Virus record (IMG/VR): IMGVR_UViG_3300010151_007551
Coordinates: 23,860 to 87,859 of that record
Length of the DNA: 64,000 nt
Direction: 5' to 3' (one strand)
Source of the DNA: a virus
The notes beneath the pieces are model-generated. The model was given only the letters and a program-made list of their open reading frames with translations. It searched no databases and was not told where the DNA came from. Position 1 is the first letter of the stretch; each line of letters opens with the position of its first letter. The position numbers and the translations under genes were made by a program. This document shows, in pieces, positions 36,150-45,092 of this stretch.

Positions 36150-37660
36150 TAGAATTTATTGAAAATATAGAGCTTCTTGAAAAAATGATTTGGAATTTCG
36201 TTTTAAATCCCAATACGGATGAAGATTTATTAAAACCAAGCAACGGAGAAGAGTTTCTTGATAAAAACGAATTGATAGTTAAAATAAAATCTAAGTACTT
36301 TCAAAACGAAGACTTGGAGTTAACTTGGAAACACGCATCTATGTTTTTTAAGGAATATAAAAAGATTCCAACTAAAAAAGATTTACGTCAGTATTTAGAT
36401 ATAAAGAATCAAGAGATTAGCGATTCTGTTTTCAATGAAATTTATAATTATAATTTATCAGAATACAATTATAGTTTTTTATATAAATATGTAAAATCAT
36501 TTATATTATTGAGAAGCTTAAATGTCACAATGATAGATCTTCTTACTATGTTAAAGACAACGGATATTAATCCAGATAATATAGAAGAAGTAATAAACAG
36601 GGTTAGAAATTCTATAAATGACAAGTTGTCTGTTAATTTTGAATCGGGAAGATCGGGTTTAAATTTTTTAAATCCACTTCATCATATTCAAATATCTAAG
36701 GAAGGACTTCCGACAGGTTTTGCGTTTTTTGATAAAACACAAGGTGGTGGATGGAATCCTAAAACATTAGTTGTTTTTCAAGGTAGACCCAAGGTGGGAA
36801 AGTCTATTGTTCTAGGTAATATTGCTACTAGATCGTTTTTATCTGGAGTAAACACTGGTGTCGTTACCGTTGAGCTTTCTGAAAATAAATATATGAAAAG
36901 ATTAGGTTCTAATATATTGGAAATAAAATCAGTTGAGTATGATAAATTTACTCAAAAAGAGGCTATGGATAAATTATTTAATAAATTAAAAATATTTAAA
37001 GAGTCAGGTAATTCCTATGGTGAATTGATAATAAAAGAATTTCCAACAGGTGGCGCTACAGCAATTGATATAGAAAATTATTTTATACGACAGGAAAAAG
37101 AATTAAATAAAAAGTTTAGAGTAATAGTTGTAGATTATATTAATTTAATGAGACCTATTAAAGAACAGGGTGGACTATATGAAAAAATAAAAGTTATATC
37201 TGAGGAATTAAGAGGAGTTGCTATGAGAAATGAATGGTGTTTAATAACAGCTACTCAAATAAAACGAGATTCCATTGATGATTTTGATTTAGGAATGGAT
37301 TCTGTTGCTGAATCATTTGGTTTAATACACACCGTTGATACTCTATATGGATTAATGAGAGGTCCCCTTGAACAGCGAATGAAAATAAAACTAATAGCGA
37401 ATAGAGATAATGGATATGAAGAAAGCTATAGGTTTTACGATATGCACAAAGATTACATGAGATTAGCTGAATCGTTTGGAGAAAATAGTGAATATTATAG
37501 CGATGACGATCAGCTTCATCAAATGGAAGATGATCTTAGAAGATCTTATAAATCTCTGTCTGCTTCTAATAATGGAGATGAAGAAAATTCTGTTCATGCA
37601 GTTGAACTTTCTTCAGAAAAAACTACAAGTGAATATGATGATTTATTAAATCAGATTTAA
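36146..37660 (+). CDS. gp41: Replicative DNA helicase, gp41 (DnaB-like)
   Basis: This 504-aa protein has a helical N-terminal domain (residues 1-165) and a RecA-type motor: GFAFFDKTQGGGW, Walker A FQGRPKVGKSIVLG near residue 215, TGVVTVELSENKYMKRL, Walker B RVIVVDYINLMRP near 330 and the ATQIKRDS motif. It unwinds the fork ahead of the polymerase as a hexamer. T4 gp41 has 475 residues. No intein was seen, although gp41-type helicases are known split-intein hosts in environmental phage sequences. Confidence 0.9.
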   Translation: MIEFIENIELLEKMIWNFVLNPNTDEDLLKPSNGEEFLDKNELIVKIKSKYFQNEDLELTWKHASMFFKEYKKIPTKKDLRQYLDIKNQEISDSVFNEIYNYNLSEYNYSFLYKYVKSFILLRSLNVTMIDLLTMLKTTDINPDNIEEVINRVRNSINDKLSVNFESGRSGLNFLNPLHHIQISKEGLPTGFAFFDKTQGGGWNPKTLVVFQGRPKVGKSIVLGNIATRSFLSGVNTGVVTVELSENKYMKRLGSNILEIKSVEYDKFTQKEAMDKLFNKLKIFKESGNSYGELIIKEFPTGGATAIDIENYFIRQEKELNKKFRVIVVDYINLMRPIKEQGGLYEKIKVISEELRGVAMRNEWCLITATQIKRDSIDDFDLGMDSVAESFGLIHTVDTLYGLMRGPLEQRMKIKLIANRDNGYEESYRFYDMHKDYMRLAESFGENSEYYSDDDQLHQMEDDLRRSYKSLSASNNGDEENSVHAVELSSEKTTSEYDDLLNQI

Positions 37661-37675
37661 AATAATATAATTACG

Positions 37676-38233
37676 ATGGGTGAAAATGAAGAAAAATCTA
37701 AAAATGAAGATAAGAAAAAAGAAAAAAAGACTAGAAATCTTAGAAGAGAGGATAAAATCTTTAATAATAGATATAACCAAGGAGAAGGTTTAAAGGATCC
37801 TAACGATTATAAGTTTTCTACAGGAATCGCCGTAGATGGTGGTTATTCTAGTAATTATTTAAAGGATTTATATGACTATGAAAACAATGTAGATTATCAA
37901 ATATTTTTAGAGCATATTTTTGAAATAATAAAAAAAGATGAGATTTTATCTAACATAATAGATGAAAAAGAGGGAACTAGAAATAAATTTAATAAAGAAG
38001 AAGTCAATTTTTTGTTCGAGAGAATACAGGAAATATTAAGTAAACATATTGAATACGAAAAATTTTCCAGTGCAATTTATATTTTAGAAGCTATTTCTAG
38101 CATAACTGCTATGGAATATAAAAAACTTTTTGATTTTTTAAACTACTCATATAAAGAATCTCTTTTAACTGAACTCAACACCAAATATAAGTTCCTAGAA
38201 GGAAAAATGAATAAAAACAACAAACTATTTTAA
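37676..38233 (+). CDS. Hypothetical protein with basic-acidic N-terminus, 185 aa
   Basis: The family is not recognised. Residues 1-30 are almost all charged (KNEDKKKEKKTRNLRRED) and probably disordered. The remainder is helical with many aromatic residues (LFERIQEILSKHIEYEKF). It lies between the helicase and gp47 and is 3 bp from gp47. T4 has primase and other small genes near here, but no primase motif is visible. Confidence 0.55.
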   Translation: MGENEEKSKNEDKKKEKKTRNLRREDKIFNNRYNQGEGLKDPNDYKFSTGIAVDGGYSSNYLKDLYDYENNVDYQIFLEHIFEIIKKDEILSNIIDEKEGTRNKFNKEEVNFLFERIQEILSKHIEYEKFSSAIYILEAISSITAMEYKKLFDFLNYSYKESLLTELNTKYKFLEGKMNKNNKLF

Positions 38234-38236
38234 TAG

Positions 38237-39364
38237 ATGGAATTAAGTAATATAAATAAAATCTTTTTATTAGGGGATTTACATTTAGGCATACGTAACA
38301 ATTCAATAGAATGGTCTAAATCTCAGAGTGATTTTTTAATAGAATATTTTTGTAATAAAATAGATGAATTAGGATTTAATCCTGATACTGATATTTTAAT
38401 TCAAGAGGGAGATTGGTTTCATAATAGGGAAAGTACAAATAATAGAATATGGAAAGATTCATTAAAAATATTTGATATTCTTTCTAATAAATTTAAAAGG
38501 GGCGTTTATGTTATATTAGGCAATCATGATGTTTATTATAAAGATAATAATAGCATACATTCTCTACTTGGAATTGAAAAGATGTTTGATAATATTCATG
38601 TTTTTTCAAAGCATGAGATATTACATATTAATAAATGTCACAAATTTTTAATGTTACCTTGGGTAGAAGATGATGAACAAATAACTAAAATAGTTTCATC
38701 ATATTCTGATAAAGCAGACTATATTATATGTCATGCAGACATTAAGAATTTTAAACTCAACAAGTGGGTAAAAATAAATTCGGGTTTAGATTCTAATTAC
38801 TTAAAGTCTTTTAAAAGAGTTTATTCTGGTCACATACATATTCATCAAGAAGAAGGCAATGTTTTATATACTGGAACTCCCTATGAATTAGACAGAGGGG
38901 ATAGAGGAAACGTTAAAGGCTTTTACACATTAGACGTTAGTGATTCTAAAATAAAAGAACACTTTACAGAAAATTTATTTTCGCCTAAGCACATTAAAAT
39001 AGATGTTGAAGACATGTTAGAATTAAATGTAGAAAGTATTAAAAAATTGTTTAATAATAATTATGTAGATGTAATGATAAAAATAGATAAGGCAAACAGT
39101 TTTCCTGTAACCAGATTTATGGAATTAATAGACTCTTTTGATCAAAGAAGAATTGAATTTTTTACATATAATTCATCTATTCAAAAAGAAAAGATACAAA
39201 GAGATTTAGAATTAGATAGAATAAAAGAATACGATATTTATGAAATATTTAAAGAGTGTTTATTAGAAAGAAAGTATTCCAAAACAATGAATTCTAATAT
39301 AGAAAAATATTTTAAAAATTTGTATGAAAGTACTAAAAATAATGAAAAGGAACATTATGAATAA
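38237..39364 (+). CDS. gp47: Recombination nuclease subunit gp47 (SbcD/Mre11)
   Basis: This 375-aa protein has the five metallophosphoesterase motifs: LLGDLHLGI, EGDWFHNRES, VILGNHDVYY, YIICHADI and YSGHIHIHQ. These bind two Mn ions for DNA end processing. With gp46 it forms the Mre11-Rad50-type complex that resects ends and helps degrade host DNA. Unlike T4, where 47 and 46 are close neighbours, a lipoprotein-type nuclease gene is inserted between them here and overlaps the gp47 stop. Confidence 0.9.
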   Translation: MELSNINKIFLLGDLHLGIRNNSIEWSKSQSDFLIEYFCNKIDELGFNPDTDILIQEGDWFHNRESTNNRIWKDSLKIFDILSNKFKRGVYVILGNHDVYYKDNNSIHSLLGIEKMFDNIHVFSKHEILHINKCHKFLMLPWVEDDEQITKIVSSYSDKADYIICHADIKNFKLNKWVKINSGLDSNYLKSFKRVYSGHIHIHQEEGNVLYTGTPYELDRGDRGNVKGFYTLDVSDSKIKEHFTENLFSPKHIKIDVEDMLELNVESIKKLFNNNYVDVMIKIDKANSFPVTRFMELIDSFDQRRIEFFTYNSSIQKEKIQRDLELDRIKEYDIYEIFKECLLERKYSKTMNSNIEKYFKNLYESTKNNEKEHYE

Positions 39365-39938
39365 AGTATTATATTTCATATTTATAATTTTATATACAAC
39401 TACTAGCTGTTCGTCTCAGGTCAGTATACATTCTCCAATATTTAAAGTAAAATATTCAGAAAAACTAGAACAGCCCCTTTGTGTAGAATACAAGGTATTG
39501 TGTCCAAATGGTAACACAAGCAGAAGCGGAATGGATTTTTATAAAGTAGATAGTGTTCATACTTCTGATAATGAAGACTATAAAAATAACATATGGGATA
39601 AAGGACATATTGCTCCAGCAGCAGCATTTAATTGTAGTAAAGATACACTTAAGCAGACTTTTAGTTATTTAAACTGTGCACTTCAACATGAATCACTAAA
39701 TAGAGGTCCATGGAAAGAGCTAGAAAGATTCGAAAGAAATTTAGCTAAGTTTTTTGATGTGCACGTAATAGTTTATATTGAATTTGAAAAAGACTGTGAG
39801 GTACTAGAAACGGGCGCCTCAGTTCCCTCTGCTTTTATTAAAGTTATAGAATTTGAAAAATATAAATATACTTTTAAGTTTCCTAATTCTAATGTTTCTG
39901 GAACAAACTGGTTTAAATTTAAAGTAAAAGATAATTAA
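39357..39938 (+). CDS. Secreted DNA/RNA non-specific endonuclease, putative lipoprotein
   Basis: ATG at 39357 gives NKVLYFIFIILYTTTSCSSQ, a short hydrophobic signal with a lipobox-like TTSC. The mature part carries WDKGHIAPAAAF, the DRGH-type metal and catalytic-His motif of the Endonuclease_NS (NucA/NUC1) family, and LNCALQHESLNRGPWKELE, matching the family Asn-x-Gln/Asn-x-x-x-N-x-x-x-W-x-x-x-E pattern. It would degrade DNA at the cell envelope. The gene lies between gp47 and gp46, overlapping gp47 by 8 nt and 2 bp from gp46. Confidence 0.75.
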   Translation: MNKVLYFIFIILYTTTSCSSQVSIHSPIFKVKYSEKLEQPLCVEYKVLCPNGNTSRSGMDFYKVDSVHTSDNEDYKNNIWDKGHIAPAAAFNCSKDTLKQTFSYLNCALQHESLNRGPWKELERFERNLAKFFDVHVIVYIEFEKDCEVLETGASVPSAFIKVIEFEKYKYTFKFPNSNVSGTNWFKFKVKDN

Positions 39939-39940
39939 AA

Positions 39941-41641
39941 ATGAAACTTATTAAATTTTCTTGGAGAAATATATGTTCTTATGGAAATAAGACACAGGAG
40001 TTTACTGTTTCAGAAAACCCACAGCTAATACTAGTTGAAGGAAAAAATGGATCTGGAAAGTCCTCAATTAAAGAAGCTCTTACTGTTTCTTTATATGGGA
40101 AATCTGCGGTTAGAAAAACAAGAGATATTCCAAATAGGATTAATAGAAATGCATATACTGTAAATGAATTTATCACATCTTCAGGTGACCATGTAAAAAT
40201 AGAAAGGGGCATTGATCCTAATTTTACAAATTTAGAAATAAATGGAAGTTCGTATAATTTACCAGATAAAAGAAAAGTTGATCTTTTTTTAGAAGATGAA
40301 TTAATAAAATTACCATTTTCTGTATTTTCTAATACAATAAGCCTTTCTTTTGAAGATTTTAAATCGTTTATTAAATTAACTCCTACAGACAAAAGGAAAA
40401 TAGTAGATAAAATATTTGGAACAGATATTTTAACAGACATGTTAGTTAAAACAAAAGATGAGTCTAAAGAAAATAGTAGAGATTTAGAGTTTTTAAATAC
40501 AGATATTTTAAATAACACTGACATTTTAGAAAAATCACAAGAACAGCTTGAAATATTAAAAAACGCTGTTAATGAGAAAAAAGATATTGAGATAGATACT
40601 AAAAATAAAGATATTGTTAAAAAAGAAACAGAAAAGGATAAGTTGAATGTTGATCTAGATAAATTTTTAAAAATATTATCATCAAATAAAGAAGATTTAC
40701 AGAAATGTAAAGACACTTTATCTAAAAATAATGCAGCTTTGTTAGAAATTGACAAAAAGTTAAAAATATATGATAATAATAAGTGTCCACATTGTTTAAG
40801 TAATCTCACAGATGATAGTCATATAAAAATAAAGGATGCTATAATTTCAAAAAGGGAAATTTTTGAAAATAAGATACCGAATATAGAAAAATCTATAAAG
40901 AAATCATTTAATGATGTAAAGGATATAGATGATTCATCTAAAACTGTTAAAAATAACATTTATAATCTAGATATAGAAATATCATCTTTAAAATCAGATA
41001 TAAAGTCATTGAAAAGCAGTGGCTCTGATCAAACGTCATCGCTTCTTAAGATAATATCTGAGATTCAGAAGAAAATAGATGCATCATCAATAGAAATTGA
41101 TAAAAAAACTAAAAAACAATTAATTTTAACAGAAGTAGAGGAACTATTATCAGATAGTGGTATAAAAAGAGCTTTAATGGATAGAATAATTCCAGTTTTA
41201 AATGCTAAGATACTAAAAATAAGCAAACAACTAGAATTTAAGTTTTCTTTTGAATTTAATAATGCATTTGATGCTATTATTTCTCATATGGGAGAGGAAA
41301 TTTCATCAGATAGTCTTTCTACGGGTGAACAAAAGAAAATGAACTTAATAGTATTGTTAAGCATGTTAGAATTAATAAAAATGAAGCATCATCAAGTAAA
41401 TATGCTGTTTTTAGATGAAATATTTAGTTCTTTGGACAAAGAAAGCATATATATGACCATCGAGATATTAAAAGAGTTTTCTCAATGTCACAATTTAACT
41501 ATATTTGTAATATCACATGATCCACTCCCGGAAGAGCTTTTTGATAAGAAAATAATGATAACAAAAGATAATTTCTTTTCAGAAATGAATATTTTATCAA
41601 AAAATAAGTCTGAAAGAACCAAACTAGAACAAATAGTATAA
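39941..41641 (+). CDS. gp46: Recombination nuclease subunit gp46 (SbcC/Rad50)
   Basis: This 566-aa SMC-like ATPase has Walker A VEGKNGSGKSS near residue 35, two coiled-coil arms around the zinc hook CPHC near residue 283, signature SLSTGEQKKMN near 460 and Walker B MLFLDEIFSSLDKES near 490. Its length matches T4 gp46 (560 aa). It gates the gp47 nuclease and bridges DNA ends. Its last codons contain the promoter of the dCMP hydroxymethylase-like gene. Confidence 0.93.
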   Translation: MKLIKFSWRNICSYGNKTQEFTVSENPQLILVEGKNGSGKSSIKEALTVSLYGKSAVRKTRDIPNRINRNAYTVNEFITSSGDHVKIERGIDPNFTNLEINGSSYNLPDKRKVDLFLEDELIKLPFSVFSNTISLSFEDFKSFIKLTPTDKRKIVDKIFGTDILTDMLVKTKDESKENSRDLEFLNTDILNNTDILEKSQEQLEILKNAVNEKKDIEIDTKNKDIVKKETEKDKLNVDLDKFLKILSSNKEDLQKCKDTLSKNNAALLEIDKKLKIYDNNKCPHCLSNLTDDSHIKIKDAIISKREIFENKIPNIEKSIKKSFNDVKDIDDSSKTVKNNIYNLDIEISSLKSDIKSLKSSGSDQTSSLLKIISEIQKKIDASSIEIDKKTKKQLILTEVEELLSDSGIKRALMDRIIPVLNAKILKISKQLEFKFSFEFNNAFDAIISHMGEEISSDSLSTGEQKKMNLIVLLSMLELIKMKHHQVNMLFLDEIFSSLDKESIYMTIEILKEFSQCHNLTIFVISHDPLPEELFDKKIMITKDNFFSEMNILSKNKSERTKLEQIV

Positions 41642-41642
41642 T
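41617..41642 (+). promoter_or_regulatory. Phage AACY/TATAAT promoter within the end of gp46
   Basis: AACCAAAC begins exactly 20 nt before TATAAT (41637), preceded by TAG. It lies in the last codons of gp46 and points to the TS-family gene at 41686. Confidence 0.6.
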
Positions 41643-41685
41643 AGAATATATATAATATTTTATTACTATAAAAAATACAGTGTTT

Positions 41686-42564
41686 ATGAAAATTTATTCC
41701 AATAATACTTTCGCTTCTTCATATAATCATCTTTTAAGTGACCTTATGTCAATAGAAGCAGCTAATAATTCAGCGCGTTCGCTTCCAACTAGAGAAATAA
41801 TAGATGGGTGCATAGAATTGCACGATCCTATTAATTGTATGTATTTAAACAATGCTAGGTCTTCTCAATTTAGATATATTGCAGCAGAATTCATGTGGTA
41901 TTTTTTGGGAAGAAATGATGTTGATTTTATTAAAGAGTATGCTAAATTCTGGTTACAAATTCAGAATCCAGACGGAACTGTCAATTCTTCATATGGAAAT
42001 TTAATATTTAATATAAAAAACAGTCACGGGTATACTCAATATGCATGGGCACTCAATTCTTTACTTAAAGATAAAAATACTCGTCAAGCGGTGTTACATT
42101 TTAATTCAGCGGATCATCAATATGATAGTAATAAGGATTTTGTATGTACAATGTATGCAAATTTTCTAATTAGAGATAATAAATTGAGAATGTCTGTAAA
42201 AATGAGAAGTAATGATGTAATATTAGGGTTACCAACAGATGTCGCATTTTTCACAGTACTACAACAACAAATACTTAGTCATTTGCGTAAATTAAAATAT
42301 CCAGATTTAGAATTAGGCACATATACTCACATTGTAGATTCTCTTCATGTATATGAGAGACACTATGGTTTAGTTGAAAGAATGTTAGATGAAGATTTTA
42401 TTAATGTTCAGATGCCAACATTATATTCAGATTTAATAGACTTAACTGGAACGCCTTCCATTAATTTATTAGAAATAGGCGAATCTAAAGAAAACGATGA
42501 TCTACTTATGTGGATTCATGAAAATATGAAAATTAAAAAAGATGTTAAAGCGGTTCAAAAATAA
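41686..42564 (+). CDS. Thymidylate synthase family enzyme, predicted dCMP hydroxymethylase
   Basis: ATG at 41686 is chosen over a GTG two codons upstream; the product has 292 aa. Motifs follow the TS/hydroxymethylase family: AAEFMWYFLGRND with catalytic Glu, NSSYGNLIF (T4 NSNYGWAIW), DFVCTMYANFLIRD with catalytic Cys near residue 154, MRSNDVILGLPTDVAFF and DSLHVYERHY. The residue equivalent to E. coli TS Asn177 is Asp (PTD, residue 185), as in T4 dCMP hydroxymethylase. T4 gp42 shares CTN, LIRD and MRSNDV with it. The enzyme probably makes 5-hydroxymethyl-dCMP; a dCMP methylase is the alternative. Confidence 0.75.
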   Translation: MKIYSNNTFASSYNHLLSDLMSIEAANNSARSLPTREIIDGCIELHDPINCMYLNNARSSQFRYIAAEFMWYFLGRNDVDFIKEYAKFWLQIQNPDGTVNSSYGNLIFNIKNSHGYTQYAWALNSLLKDKNTRQAVLHFNSADHQYDSNKDFVCTMYANFLIRDNKLRMSVKMRSNDVILGLPTDVAFFTVLQQQILSHLRKLKYPDLELGTYTHIVDSLHVYERHYGLVERMLDEDFINVQMPTLYSDLIDLTGTPSINLLEIGESKENDDLLMWIHENMKIKKDVKAVQK

Positions 42565-42766
42565 ATTACCAAATATAGCTAAAGGATTTGGTGCAATAAT
42601 AGGGGGTTTAATATTTTGGATAATTGCCGCAACTATTAATTACTCAATATATTATTATATGTTAAGTGACGTTATTAAATTAAGTTTAATTAATTTTATA
42701 GGAATATATGTAATAATATTACAATTTTTAATTGTTATAAAAATATTTATGAAAAATGACAAGTAA
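42542..42766 (+). CDS. Small membrane protein with two TM segments, 74 aa
   Basis: A basic start (MLKRFKNKLPNIAKG) is followed by two hydrophobic helices at about residues 16-40 (GAIIGGLIFWIIAATIN) and 46-68 (IKLSLINFIGIYVIILQFL), ending in a short basic tail. The layout is that of a small holin or inner-membrane regulator, but it lies among nucleotide genes with no endolysin beside it. It overlaps the preceding gene by 23 nt and the next by 11 nt. Function unknown. Confidence 0.55.
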   Translation: MLKRFKNKLPNIAKGFGAIIGGLIFWIIAATINYSIYYYMLSDVIKLSLINFIGIYVIILQFLIVIKIFMKNDK

Positions 42767-43178
42767 GGATTTACAATATCATAAGACATATTTGAGAATG
42801 GCTATTGAATGGTCAAGTTTATCTAAAAGTAAGAGAAAACAAGTAGGATCATTAATAGTAAAAGATGGTATGATAATATCTGATGGATTTAATGGTGCAC
42901 CAACTGGTTTCCCAAATGACTGTGAGGACCTTGACGGATCAACATATTGGCATGTTTTACATGCAGAAGCAAATGCTATTTTAAAATGCGCAAAGCATGG
43001 TATTTCATGTAAAGATGCCACATTATATTTAACAATGTCACCGTGTAAAGAGTGTTCTAAATTAATAATACAAGCGTCTATTAAAAGAGTTGTATATTAT
43101 TTACCATATAGGGATTTGGATGGATTAAAAATGTTAAAATCAGTTGGTGTAGATGTTATTCAAATAGCCGATGTATAA
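42756..43178 (+). CDS. cd: dCMP deaminase
   Basis: This 140-aa protein has the deaminase zinc motifs HAEANAILKCAKHG and MSPCKECSK and an N-terminal RMAIEWSSLSKSKRKQVGSLIV, as in T4 cd and ComEB. It converts dCMP to dUMP. With the dCMP-directed enzyme just upstream and dUTPase at 30783, it balances dUMP and dCMP supply. The zinc-ligand His and two Cys and the catalytic Glu are intact. Confidence 0.9.
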   Translation: MTSKDLQYHKTYLRMAIEWSSLSKSKRKQVGSLIVKDGMIISDGFNGAPTGFPNDCEDLDGSTYWHVLHAEANAILKCAKHGISCKDATLYLTMSPCKECSKLIIQASIKRVVYYLPYRDLDGLKMLKSVGVDVIQIADV

Positions 43179-43193
43179 AAAATTATAATAAAA

Positions 43194-43613
43194 ATGCAAG
43201 AATTAGAACAAGACGCACAGGAAACTAGAGAAGTTAACATGATTTTCATTAAAGAATTTAAATTTTTCATAAAGAAATTTAATAAAAAACAAAAGGAAGA
43301 TTATATGTTAAATGTAAATAAAATAGTTAGAGATAAGTTCAATACTAAATTCTTAGTTCCCAATAAAGTTCAAGCCTTTTTATTAAATTATGAAATTAAA
43401 AAATTATTGGATAAAGCTATCAATATAAAGAATGAAAAATATAATAGAATAATTTATTTAAATTCCGATATGACACCAACTGGTATAATGAATACTTTAA
43501 CTTTCTTAAGTAATGAATATTATCACATTGAATTTAAATATCATATAATTGATCCAAAGGAGGATTTTGATAGGTGTACTTTTGAAAATGATAATATAGC
43601 ATTTATAGACTAG
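43194..43613 (+). CDS. Hypothetical protein, 139 aa
   Basis: The family is not recognised. It is a Lys/Asn/Phe-rich protein (FIKKFNKKQKEDYMLNVNK). The last 55 residues alternate strands (YNRIIYLNSDMTPTGIMN, then EYYHIEFKYHII). It ends the plus-strand nucleotide operon, and its stop overlaps the stop of the convergent gene by 4 nt. No terminator lies between them. Confidence 0.5.
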   Translation: MQELEQDAQETREVNMIFIKEFKFFIKKFNKKQKEDYMLNVNKIVRDKFNTKFLVPNKVQAFLLNYEIKKLLDKAINIKNEKYNRIIYLNSDMTPTGIMNTLTFLSNEYYHIEFKYHIIDPKEDFDRCTFENDNIAFID

Positions 43614-45076
43614 TGTGCTGAACAAGAAGAAGGACCAGCGCCCAACGCTGTTCCCGGGCTATGTCCAGTATTTGTAGCTTTCTTGATAGCAATATCAGTT
43701 CCTTGTCCATAATATCCATCGGCCTTTACTCCTAATTCTGCTTGCGCTTTTTTTACCCATTTTTTTGTATTTGGTCCATATTTACCATCTTCCTTTAATG
43801 GTGCATTTGGGATATCTTCTGTGAACTCTCCTGTTAATAACATATTTACTTGGTTTTGAGCAGTTTCAACTGCGTCGCCACAATCACCGACGCGCAAATA
43901 ACTTTTTCCTTTAGCTAGAATATCCAGGAGCCAATTATTATCTAAATTTCGTTGGCAGTAAAATCCGGCAGGTTCATTAGACTCTTCAGAGTCCACGTCT
44001 ATGTTTTTTGATCCTCCATTTTTAAACACCCAATAACCTTTACCTTGTGCAGAAATATAATAAGCATCATCACCGTAAACAGCTTTTAAATCTTCTGCTT
44101 CTTCGGGTGTACCTACCCATTTGCGCTCTTTATATTCTTCATTACAAGAAGAAGGACCAGCGCCCAATGCTATTTCTTCTGTGTTACAAGACGGACCGGC
44201 ATTTAGATGAATTTCTTCTATGTCAAATTCTTCGCTTTCACCACGATCTTCTTCTTTCTCTAAACTGTTTATCATTGCTATTCCCAAAATCCTTGCTGCT
44301 TCTTCTGCCGATATGTTTAAATAATCAGATAGATCTTGCACTGCGGCGGCTAGTTTATTTTTTGGATTAGGATCAACGTCTCTTTTAGGTGGACGAGTTG
44401 GGTTGAATGTTCTTCTTTTTGGAGTAGTCGTTTCTGTTTCTACTTCTTCTTCTGTTTCTACTGGCGCAGTTTCAGTATCTGCATCTAATACGTCATATTC
44501 TTCTTCAAACCAGTTTTCATTAACGTTAAATTCATTAAAATTAGAAATACATTTTCCTTCTGTTAAAACGTCTTTTTCTTTCTTTTTTAACTTATCTAGT
44601 ATTTTCTTTTCTCTATCTAGTTGAGATATTACATTGTCATTTAAGTCAATTGTTCCCTTCACTTCTCCGGTTATTCTACCTGTTCCAAATGGTACTTCTT
44701 TCTTTTCATTAACGAATGTATCGAAATTAGGTAAAACACTTTCACTAGTTTCATATTCTCCAACTTCCACTGTGGCAACTCCGGTTAGGTATGGATCAGC
44801 GTATTTAATAGGTTCTTTTCCGGCTTGTTTATATACTAAATCATTAGTCATCGCTTTATATGTAGAATTATAATGCTGATGTTTAAACATTGGAGATCTT
44901 TCAACCACGTTTCGATATCCCTTTAGTTTATTTTCACTATCGTTCTTTGGTATTTCTTTACCTTTTGCATCTCTAGCATATTTTAAAGAATCGTTTCCTC
45001 CGAATCCAGGTTTCTTTAAATCGATGTATGAATCAAAGTTTAAAATATCTCTTCTATGTATGTCAAATAAATCCAT
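43610..45076 (-). CDS. Peptidoglycan-binding virion protein, 488 aa
   Basis: The N-terminal 170 residues are polar and structural in type. The middle is acidic with a basic, Pro-rich linker (KRRTFNPTRPPKRD). The C-terminal region (about residues 405-470) is a peptidoglycan-binding domain (LRVGDCGDAVETAQNQVN, DGKYGPNTKKWVKKAQ, GVKADGYYGQGT). Three short AGPS(S)C motifs (NAGPSC, GAGPSSC, GAGPSSC) punctuate it, the last at the very end. A perfect 24-bp direct repeat (43622-43645 and 44144-44167) encodes two of them. It follows the tail tube gene, so it may sit at the tail end and contact the cell wall; this is inference. Confidence 0.6.
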   Translation of the reverse strand: MDLFDIHRRDILNFDSYIDLKKPGFGGNDSLKYARDAKGKEIPKNDSENKLKGYRNVVERSPMFKHQHYNSTYKAMTNDLVYKQAGKEPIKYADPYLTGVATVEVGEYETSESVLPNFDTFVNEKKEVPFGTGRITGEVKGTIDLNDNVISQLDREKKILDKLKKKEKDVLTEGKCISNFNEFNVNENWFEEEYDVLDADTETAPVETEEEVETETTTPKRRTFNPTRPPKRDVDPNPKNKLAAAVQDLSDYLNISAEEAARILGIAMINSLEKEEDRGESEEFDIEEIHLNAGPSCNTEEIALGAGPSSCNEEYKERKWVGTPEEAEDLKAVYGDDAYYISAQGKGYWVFKNGGSKNIDVDSEESNEPAGFYCQRNLDNNWLLDILAKGKSYLRVGDCGDAVETAQNQVNMLLTGEFTEDIPNAPLKEDGKYGPNTKKWVKKAQAELGVKADGYYGQGTDIAIKKATNTGHSPGTALGAGPSSCSAH

Positions 45077-45092
45077 TGTTTATATTTTTTTT

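Noticed and set aside
39979-40809. 276-codon minus-strand frame opposite gp46
   Set aside because: It is the antisense of a well-supported gp46 gene and has a low-complexity Ser/Leu/Phe composition typical of such shadows.
41686-42564. Ordinary thymidylate synthase
   Set aside because: The dUMP-specific Asn is replaced by Asp and the Cys loop matches dCMP hydroxymethylase; it is still listed as an alternative in the feature.
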